Below are positions 58,841-64,000 of a stretch of 64,000 bases of DNA, piece after piece. Made by a program: the position numbers and the translations under genes. Source of the stretch: Micromonospora sp. HM5-17 (GTDB lineage: Bacteria; Actinomycetota; Actinomycetes; Mycobacteriales; Micromonosporaceae); contig NZ_RJWA01000004.1 in the NCBI RefSeq assembly GCF_003762835.1, positions 453,888 through 517,887 of the forward strand, written 5' to 3'. Within the stretch, counting starts at the first letter, position 1; each line of letters opens with the position of its first letter. The notes under the pieces are model-generated. The model made no database searches, was not told where the DNA came from, and saw nothing but the letters and a program-made list of their open reading frames with translations.

Positions 58841-59733
58841 TGCGAGACATCCACGAGCTACGCCACGCGCTGAAGGCCGAAACCACGGATCTGGCCGTCC
58901 ACATCTCGCCGGACCTGGTGCGGCACCGTGCCCGCCGGATCCGGATCCGGCAGCGGACCGTGGCCGCCGCGGCCGTGGTGGCCGTCGCGGCCGGCGCCGT
59001 CACCACGGTCACGTTGGCCAGCGGTGCGAGCCCGGCCTTCGAGGTCGCCGGGCCGCCACCGGCGAGTACGCCCCCCTGTCCGAGCCCGCAGGTCGGTCCG
59101 ACGGGTGAGGTCAACGACGTCGGTCAGTTGGTCGACACCGGCGCCGTTCTCGACGCGGCGAACACGAACACGCGGTACGACGTGCTGATCGGCCTCGTCG
59201 GGACCAGGGAACCGCACAGCTTTGTCGTGGCGTTCCGCAACCAGAAGACCGGCACGGTCGACATGTGGGACACGACGCTGGTCTCGCGCGACCGGAACGG
59301 GGACCTGCCGGGGAAGCGGACCGGAGATCCGTCCCGTCAGTTCTTCAGCAGCCAACTCGCACTCGGGCCGGACGAGGTCCTCGACGTCGGCTTCTACACC
59401 AGGACGGCACACCGCATCACGGTCACGTCCGAGGGAGACACGACCGACGCCGCGACCTCCCGAGACACCGCCACCGGCTGGACCCTCTTCTGGGCCCAGC
59501 GCCGGGCCACCCCGCTGCCGCCGGAGCGTCACACGGTCCCGGAGTTCTACCAGGGCCCGGAACAGGTGACACTCACGGCGTACGACGCCGACGGGCGGCC
59601 CCAGCACACCGTCACCGGCGGCCCCGGCGTCGGCGGCAGTGTGCATAACCCGAGGGACGCATCGCCGGTCGGTCCGACCAGTCCACCCGCCACCCCGGAC
59701 CCGACCTGCCCGTCCCCGGGGGCACCGAGGTAA
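58840..59733 (+). CDS. Membrane partner of the SigE-family factor
   Basis: 297 residues. A cytoplasmic N-terminus of about 45 residues (MRDIHELRHALKAETTDLAV) could hold the sigma. One membrane helix (about 47-68; VAAAAVVAVAAGAVTTVTLA) follows, then an extracytoplasmic domain of about 180 residues and a Pro-rich end. No zinc HxxxCxxC motif is present, so if it is an anti-sigma factor it is not of the ZAS type. Confidence 0.75.
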   Translation: MRDIHELRHALKAETTDLAVHISPDLVRHRARRIRIRQRTVAAAAVVAVAAGAVTTVTLASGASPAFEVAGPPPASTPPCPSPQVGPTGEVNDVGQLVDTGAVLDAANTNTRYDVLIGLVGTREPHSFVVAFRNQKTGTVDMWDTTLVSRDRNGDLPGKRTGDPSRQFFSSQLALGPDEVLDVGFYTRTAHRITVTSEGDTTDAATSRDTATGWTLFWAQRRATPLPPERHTVPEFYQGPEQVTLTAYDADGRPQHTVTGGPGVGGSVHNPRDASPVGPTSPPATPDPTCPSPGAPR

Positions 59734-59767
59734 CAGCGAGAGGTAGCAGCGAGAGGCGTTCCGCAAC

Positions 59768-59810
59768 GCGGAGCCCCGGGCCAGCCGTGGCGGCGGGTCC
59801 GGGGCTCCGC
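59768..59810 (+). terminator. Terminator after the sigma operon
   Basis: Twelve-base perfect arms GCGGAGCCCCGG and CCGGGGCTCCGC with a 19-base loop, followed shortly by TTTTC. Confidence 0.7.
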
Positions 59811-59859
59811 GCCGGTTTTCTCGATCATGGTGGGTGTGCGGGCTGGTACGCCGGCACGG

Positions 59860-60240
59860 TCAGCAGGGTGACGTGTCCTGCCGAGAGCTCGTGCTCGCCG
59901 TGCCGTGGGCGCCGTCCACCATCGGGGTGGCCTCGGCGGTGTCTCGCCACCGCTGAAGGAGGGCCGCCACCGCGAACACGGCGTCCGGTGCCCGGCCCCG
60001 GGCCTCGGTGATGGCCTCGAACTCGGTCATGAGCCGGTCGACGTCGGACTCGGGCAGGGACTCGGCCCAGGACTGCGTGCCGACCACGATCCGACGCACC
60101 GTCTTCAGGGAGCCGAAGTGGAGCAGGATCATCAGCAGTCGCGCGGCGACCTCGACCATGGTCTCCGAGGCATCCAGACCGTAGGTCTCCGGCGCGCCGC
60201 GGTTACGTGACTGCCCGTGGTCAGCGGTCAGCCTGCCCAT
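59860..60240 (-). CDS. Small conserved-looking helical protein
   Basis: 126 residues from ATG 60240, preceded by GAGGAGG at ideal spacing. Helical core MVEVAARLLMILLHFGSLKT and VFAVAALLQRWRDTAEA; no known motif. It is the last of a leftward run of small genes (62079 to 59860). I do not recognise the family. Confidence 0.6.
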   Translation of the reverse strand: MGRLTADHGQSRNRGAPETYGLDASETMVEVAARLLMILLHFGSLKTVRRIVVGTQSWAESLPESDVDRLMTEFEAITEARGRAPDAVFAVAALLQRWRDTAEATPMVDGAHGTASTSSRQDTSPC

Positions 60241-60317
60241 GGTCGACCTCCTCGTGGGTGTGGGTGCGTCGCTGAGGTGCTTCGTCGTCATCCGGCGGTG
60301 CGCCGGGCGGTGGCCGG

Positions 60318-60599
60318 TCACCAGGGGCCACGGTTGGGGGAGCGGGGCGGGGCGGGCCGGCGTTCCGGCTCGTTGAGGTGGCAGCGGGCGTGCCGGGTCT
60401 GCCACTGGCGCAGGCCCTGGCGGATGCGTTCGGCCTCGGTGTGGGCGATCGACTCCTCGCGAAGCACCCGGTCGAGTTCGTCGGCGACCTGGTGCAGGTA
60501 GGCGTACACCTCGTCGGGGTCGAGGCCGCGGCGCCGGTGGCCGAAGGTCTTGGCGCGGATCTGGTAGGGGCGGATCCGCTGCCCGGTGCGATAGATCAT
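60318..60599 (-). CDS. DivIVA-domain small protein
   Basis: 93 residues from ATG 60599, overlapping the upstream stop (ATGA). The core KTFGHRRRGLDPDEVYAYLH plus QVADELDRVL matches the DivIVA N-terminal pattern (F...RRGYDxxEVxxFL...), normally used to bind curved or growing poles. The coiled coil is short (to about residue 70), so it is a truncated or adaptor version. A basic Pro/Arg tail follows. Confidence 0.75.
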   Translation of the reverse strand: MIYRTGQRIRPYQIRAKTFGHRRRGLDPDEVYAYLHQVADELDRVLREESIAHTEAERIRQGLRQWQTRHARCHLNEPERRPAPPRSPNRGPW

Positions 60600-60832
60600 G
60601 CGCGGTCTCCGATCAGTGCGGTGATCTCGGCGTCGGTGTGGCCCCGGGCGAGCAGGACCCGGTGGCCCCAGGAGTAGAGCCGGCACGGGTGGGCGGCGCC
60701 GTCGTGCCGGCAGCGCAGGCCGCCGTCCGCCGCCGGGTGTGGGGCGTGCCGGCGCAGCGCGCGTACGGCGAATTCCTCGTCCTCGGCCGTGACGTACGGC
60801 GGCAGCGGCAGCTCGTCGAGTCCCTGGTCCAC
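60596..60832 (-). CDS. Small protein with Cys/His pairs, coupled to DivIVA-like gene
   Basis: 78 residues from GTG 60832 (GGAGG five or six bases upstream). GLRCRHDGAAHPCRLY contains two Cys and two His that could form a metal site; the end, ARGHTDAEITALIGDRA, is helical. Its stop overlaps the DivIVA-like start, so the two are made together. Family not recognised. Confidence 0.65.
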   Translation of the reverse strand: MDQGLDELPLPPYVTAEDEEFAVRALRRHAPHPAADGGLRCRHDGAAHPCRLYSWGHRVLLARGHTDAEITALIGDRA

Positions 60833-60979
60833 GTGGTTCCTCCGGGCGAGAAGGGGGCACCGAGGCGGGCGGGGTCGCCCGTCGACCGCCCGGGAGGTCG
60901 GCGGACGGTGGCCCGGCACCCGCCCCGGGCCGCATGGGCTCCCGGCCGCCGCAAGGGGTACGGCGGCCGGGAGAGTCGG

Positions 60980-61522
60980 TCAGCTGGACCTGCCCAGCAC
61001 CCGGTCGGCGTACGACCCCAGGGCGCCGGCCGCCTCGGTCACGCTGTCGGCGAGCAGGCCGAGGTGTTCGATTGCCCGCGCCCAGTCCCGGGTCACCTCC
61101 GCGACGTCCAGTTCCGGGCCGGTGGCGTCGTGGAGCTGCTGTTCGGCGGCGCGGAGCCGCTGGGGGAGCGCGGTGATCCGCTCGGCCGCCTCGGCGAACT
61201 GGCTGCGGGAGACGTTCAGTGAGCCGACGACCCGGCCGATGCTCGTCACGTCGCCGCCGCCGATCTGGTCGCGAAGCTGCGCCAGCCCGCCGCCGATGAG
61301 CTGTTCGACGCTGCTGGCCAGGTCGAGCGCCTCCTCGCCGCAGCGGCGCGCCCGGCGCAGCTCGGGGTGCATCGAGCCTTCGCTGGTCCGCTCCAGCAGC
61401 ACGGACGCGGTCGCCAGCAGTAGCCACGCGTCGCGTAGCTCGCCCGAGACCTGTTCCGCCGTCCAGGCCGCAGCCGCCGGGCCGGTTGGGGTGTCTGTCG
61501 TCGCCGCTTCCGGCACCGTCAC
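60980..61522 (-). CDS. Helical protein of unknown function
   Basis: 180 residues from GTG 61522 (AAGGAG six bases upstream; an in-frame extension to 61813 is possible but lacks such a site). Almost entirely helical: AWTAEQVSGELRDAWLLLAT, EALDLASSVEQLIGG, SRSQFAEAAERITALPQRLR, IEHLGLLADSVTEAAGAL. It resembles four-helix-bundle proteins; no catalytic residues. It sits upstream of the Cys/His and DivIVA-like pair in the same direction. Bases 61523-61806 hold no other supported gene. Confidence 0.6.
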   Translation of the reverse strand: MTVPEAATTDTPTGPAAAAWTAEQVSGELRDAWLLLATASVLLERTSEGSMHPELRRARRCGEEALDLASSVEQLIGGGLAQLRDQIGGGDVTSIGRVVGSLNVSRSQFAEAAERITALPQRLRAAEQQLHDATGPELDVAEVTRDWARAIEHLGLLADSVTEAAGALGSYADRVLGRSS

Positions 61523-61806
61523 GCCGGTCTCCTTCCGTTGGGGGTGTGGGGGTGTGGTGTCGGGGCGGCCCGCCGCCGGCCGGACCGGGGTAGGGCTGCT
61601 GCCTGGCGGCTGCGGGCCGCCCCGACGTGTCCCGGGCCGGACATCCCGGGAGTCGAGCCGCCGCCCGCTTGCCGACGGGGGACGCTCGACGTCTGTGGTG
61701 CCGTCGCCGCCGGCCGGGCCGGCCGGCGGCGCGACGCTGCCGACGTCACGGTCGGCGGGTGCCCCGCGGGGCACCGGGAACAGGGGAAACTCCTGGCGGG
61801 CGAACA

Positions 61807-62079
61807 TCACCACCAGCCCCGGTTACGCCGGTCGAGCGGGCCGGCGGGGTAGCGGTCGGTCCGCTGGTTGGCGGCGAGCGCCGCCCGCCGCTCCTCGGGC
61901 CGCTCGTAGACGAGCGCGCCGTCGCACCGCGAGGTCTCGACCAACGCGGGTACGTCGTCCGCCCCGACCCACCGCTGCCGCTGACCGGGTACGTCACCAT
62001 CGGGCAACGCCGCACCTGGTCGAGGCGGGTCGACCACGCCCCGCCGCCGACACCGAAACCACCGCCACCGCCCAGCCAT
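61807..62079 (-). CDS. Small basic protein, unknown
   Basis: 90 residues from ATG 62079 (GGGAGAGAG upstream). Begins MAGRWRWFRCRRRGV; the centre VPALVETSRCDGALVYERPE suggests a folded strand-helix unit. It is first in the leftward run. The ribosome-binding site and divergent promoter region support it, but no homologue is recognised. Confidence 0.5.
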   Translation of the reverse strand: MAGRWRWFRCRRRGVVDPPRPGAALPDGDVPGQRQRWVGADDVPALVETSRCDGALVYERPEERRAALAANQRTDRYPAGPLDRRNRGWW

Positions 62080-62196
62080 CTCTCTCCCGTCCCACACCTG
62101 ACCGACGACGGTGAGAGCCTATCAAACCTATACGACCTGTAAATAGAGACGAGGGATGCTTTAGACGCTCGATCATCTAGGTGCTTTCCTGAACTC
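62080..62196. promoter_or_regulatory. Divergent promoter region
   Basis: An A/T-rich island within high-GC surroundings (TATCAAACCTATACGACCTG and nearby TAAATAGAGA) between genes starting at 62079 (minus) and 62197 (plus). It may be bound by the short GntR protein encoded to its right. Confidence 0.4.
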
Positions 62197-62430
62197 ATGC
62201 CGTACGCCCAGCCGCTCTGGCGCCAGATCAGGGATGACCTGCGCGCGAAGATCCGGGCTGGCATCTACCCGCCCGGCAGCAAGCTCCCCTCCGTCCGACT
62301 CCTGGCTGAGGAGTACGACACGAGTCACATGACCGTCCGGCGGGCCGTCGACTCCATGATCGAGTTGGGAGAGCTGGTCGGCCGGATGGGCATCGGGATC
62401 TTCGTCGCCGAGGATCAGGACGAGTCCTGA
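62197..62430 (+). CDS. GntR-type winged-helix protein, no effector domain
   Basis: 77 residues from ATG 62197. It is a GntR winged helix alone: WRQIRDDLRAKIRAGIYPPG, SKLPSVRLLAEEYDTSHMTV, RRAVDSMIELGELVGRMGIG. No ligand domain follows. Its sequence is closest in this window to the second HTH of the tandem protein encoded at 62664. Stand-alone GntR domains are common near integrated elements in actinomycetes, where they act like KorSA-type regulators. Confidence 0.85.
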   Translation: MPYAQPLWRQIRDDLRAKIRAGIYPPGSKLPSVRLLAEEYDTSHMTVRRAVDSMIELGELVGRMGIGIFVAEDQDES

Positions 62431-62663
62431 CGTCGGCAGCCCACGGGGGTCTGCCTGGTGGCGAGCCAGGATGTGCAGGAGCTGCTGGATGTCTCCTGCC
62501 TGCCGTGGCTGCCAGCTCGCAGCTCCCTCCCATACCTGGCGGGCGATCTTGGCGGTTGGGTTCGACCGGTTCGTTCCGTAGCACTCGTGCCCGACGACGG
62601 GTGTGACAGGCTTGCCGGAAGCGAGCAGCGAAACCTGTTGCCCGTCCGTGGTGGACTCGCCGC

Positions 62664-63164
62664 ATGGCGTCCTACGTGCCGCTCTGGCGGCGGATACGGC
62701 AGGAGCTCTGGGCCAAGATCGATGCTGGGATCTTGCGGCCTGGAGACAAGCTGCCCACGACCGAGGAGCTTGCTGACCACTACCAGACATCACGCGGGAC
62801 TGTCAGAAGAGCGGTCGAGGTGCTGATCGAGGCGGGCATCCTGAAGGGCCGGCAGGGGGTAGGAGTCTTCGTTGCCGAGAGCTCCGGGCCGGGCAGGTGG
62901 CGGCTTGCCAATCCGGTGCACAACATTCGGTATGGCAAGCCGCTGTGGAGGTCGATCCGCGATGATCTCCGTGCCCAGATCAATGTCGGTCTGCTCAAGC
63001 CAGGGCAGAAGCTCCCGACGACACGTGAGCTGATGGCTCAGTACTCGACCACCTCGCCGACTGTCCGGCGAGCGGTCGACTCGATGATCGAGGCTGGTGA
63101 ACTTGTCGGCAGGCAAGGTCTCGGAGTCTTCGTGGCCGCCGAAGACGAGCAACAGACACGATGA
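62664..63164 (+). CDS. Tandem GntR winged-helix protein
   Basis: 166 residues from ATG 62664. Two complete GntR domains follow each other: residues about 1-72 (LWRRIRQELWAKIDAGILRP, RRAVEVLIEAGILKGRQGVG) and about 88-158 (LWRSIRDDLRAQINVGLLKP, RRAVDSMIEAGELVGRQGLG), joined by a linker SSGPGRWRLANPVHN. There is no effector domain, so the protein may bind two half-sites as a monomer. Part of its gene is duplicated at 49303-49520. Confidence 0.85.
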   Translation: MASYVPLWRRIRQELWAKIDAGILRPGDKLPTTEELADHYQTSRGTVRRAVEVLIEAGILKGRQGVGVFVAESSGPGRWRLANPVHNIRYGKPLWRSIRDDLRAQINVGLLKPGQKLPTTRELMAQYSTTSPTVRRAVDSMIEAGELVGRQGLGVFVAAEDEQQTR

Positions 63165-63518
63165 CCGACTGGCTGGGGCAGCCGCCGGCGATGAGGCGGA
63201 TCACGCCCTCTTGGCATCCGAGATGCTCTCTCGGTGCTCTTGATAGAGACTCCTAGTATTGGCTGCTGGAGGGACATACCCGATACCATGGCATCGGCTG
63301 GGGTTGCCGCTTGCGGCAACTGCTTTGTACTCGCAACTTCCCGGGCCAAACCACGCTGTACGGCGTGGTAACGGAACGCCACCGGGGGCAAAAGTACCCG
63401 GATTCGGCCCACCACCCAACTCCATACTTCGTCTTTGGTGGTCGATCAGTGCCCGTGCGAGGCCAGCCATCCCACCTCTGGTTCGGCGTGCCTAGTGCGC
63501 TCCAGAAAGAGGTGCCCT
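63165..63518. other. Intergenic, no gene seen
   Basis: 354 bases without a supported gene. Possible weak frames lack ribosome-binding sites. Near 63240-63260 it is A/T-richer (TTGATAGAGACTCCTAGTAT), a possible promoter for the small membrane protein. Confidence 0.4.
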
Positions 63519-63689
63519 ATGAATCTCGCCATTGCGGTGCTGGCCGGCATGATGGCGATGATGACTCTACTGTTCTGCGTGGTAGCTGGGGTGGCAGCAG
63601 TTCACCCGGATCGATCTCGCCGCGCCGATGCCGTCCGTGTCCTACGAGAGATCACCTCCTTGATGCGCGTCCTGCTCCGCGTACGTTGA
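63519..63689 (+). CDS. Small single-span membrane protein
   Basis: 56 residues from ATG 63519 (GAGGTG upstream). One hydrophobic helix (LAIAVLAGMMAMMTLLFCVV) precedes a basic helix (ADAVRVLREITSLMRVLLRV). The type is common in actinomycetes as an unnamed protein; function unknown. Confidence 0.65.
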   Translation: MNLAIAVLAGMMAMMTLLFCVVAGVAAVHPDRSRRADAVRVLREITSLMRVLLRVR

Positions 63690-63880
63690 CGCCGCCGAAG
63701 TTCGGTGTCGCCAGGGAACCTGGCGGCGCTAACCTTCCCCAAGTACTGCAACGGCAGTATCAGGGGTAGCTGTCCTTCCCAAGGCGGAAGTGCTCGGCGT
63801 CGGTTAGCGGCGGCCTTGGCAATCAGTTCGCAGCTTCGTCGGGGCGGTGGAGTCGATCCGTTTCGGTATAAGCTGCAGGA

Positions 63881-64000
63881 ATGAGCGTCGATTTTTCCGG
63901 GGTTCTTCAAGGGCTTATGCGGAACCGCCGGCTGTCGGTAATGGCAGTCAGCCGCGCCTCGAGGCTGTCCGAATCGACCATAAGGCAGCTGCTCATGAGT
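63881..64000 (+). CDS. XRE-type DNA-binding protein, 5' end only
   Basis: The first 40 codons run to the window edge from ATG 63881 (AGGA close upstream). LMRNRRLSVMAVSRASRLSE plus STIRQLLMS is a clear helix-turn-helix of the XRE/Cro type. The rest lies outside. Confidence 0.65.
   Translation, partial: MSVDFSGVLQGLMRNRRLSVMAVSRASRLSESTIRQLLMS

Noticed and set aside
62173..62793. Minus-strand frame covering both GntR genes
   Set aside because: Antisense of two clear GntR proteins; no motif of its own.
1..64000. CRISPR arrays, tRNA and rRNA genes
   Set aside because: No regularly spaced repeats and no recognisable tRNA or rRNA sequence were found by reading both strands; small tRNAs could be missed without a covariance search.

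Overview
The window comes from a very GC-rich actinobacterium. GTG and TTG starts, ATGA/GTGA overlaps, secreted multidomain glycosidases, a GlxA/CslA-type exopolysaccharide locus, SigE-family sigma factors, NB-ARC/TPR regulators and short GntR proteins all fit the Streptomyces/Micromonospora range, and the overall style suggests Micromonosporaceae. This placement is an inference from gene content; no rRNA or tRNA gene was recognised.

Region 1 (1-9.9 kb): the start of a D-alanyl-D-alanine carboxypeptidase, a membrane protein of the CU044_5270 type behind a remnant of its sigma factor, a secreted GH92 alpha-mannosidase with two discoidin domains, an unknown Cys-rich protein, and a secreted PA14/beta-propeller/CBM/DUF1080 protein. 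Region 2 (10.1-17.1 kb): an exopolysaccharide operon with a radical-copper oxidase (GlxA-like), an anchored Excalibur protein, a GT-C glycosyltransferase, a cellulose-synthase-like GT2 and a lipoprotein glycosidase. The likely scheme is that polymer is made and exported by the GT2, oxidised outside by the copper oxidase and trimmed by the lipoprotein hydrolase.

Region 3 (17.3-31.5 kb): a secreted trypsin-like protein whose nucleophile position is Asp, an NB-ARC/TPR regulator, a PEP-synthase/rifampin-phosphotransferase-like enzyme, a secreted phosphoesterase, a secreted metzincin-like protein with two peptidoglycan-binding domains, and a GH3 glycosidase preceded by two LacI-type operators. Region 4 (31.6-41.9 kb): a four-gene membrane/two-component operon, a cytoplasmic LacI-sensor-GGDEF-EAL protein, an SMR pump translationally coupled to a TetR regulator with a clear operator, and an SF1 helicase fused to a RelE-like domain.

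Region 5 (41.9-52.9 kb) is an accessory island full of debris: a frameshifted and truncated membrane-protein gene, a HEAT-repeat orphan, IS5- and IS701-like relics, a cut-off small gene, a phosphodiester glycosidase gene with an in-frame amber codon, and a mosaic of ABC-permease, GntR and transposase fragments. Intact within it, and visibly less GC-rich than the flanks, is a 900-residue HEPN-NACHT STAND protein. It is the best candidate in the window for an anti-phage or other conflict system.

Region 6 (53.4-64 kb): an MmyB-like regulator divergent from an aldo/keto reductase, a histidine kinase/ABC permease locus in which a deletion has fused the start of the response regulator to the end of the ABC ATPase, a SigE-family sigma factor with its membrane partner, small conserved proteins including a DivIVA-like one, and a right edge with a single and a tandem GntR winged-helix protein and an XRE-type start. 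Part of the tandem GntR gene is duplicated at 49.3 kb.
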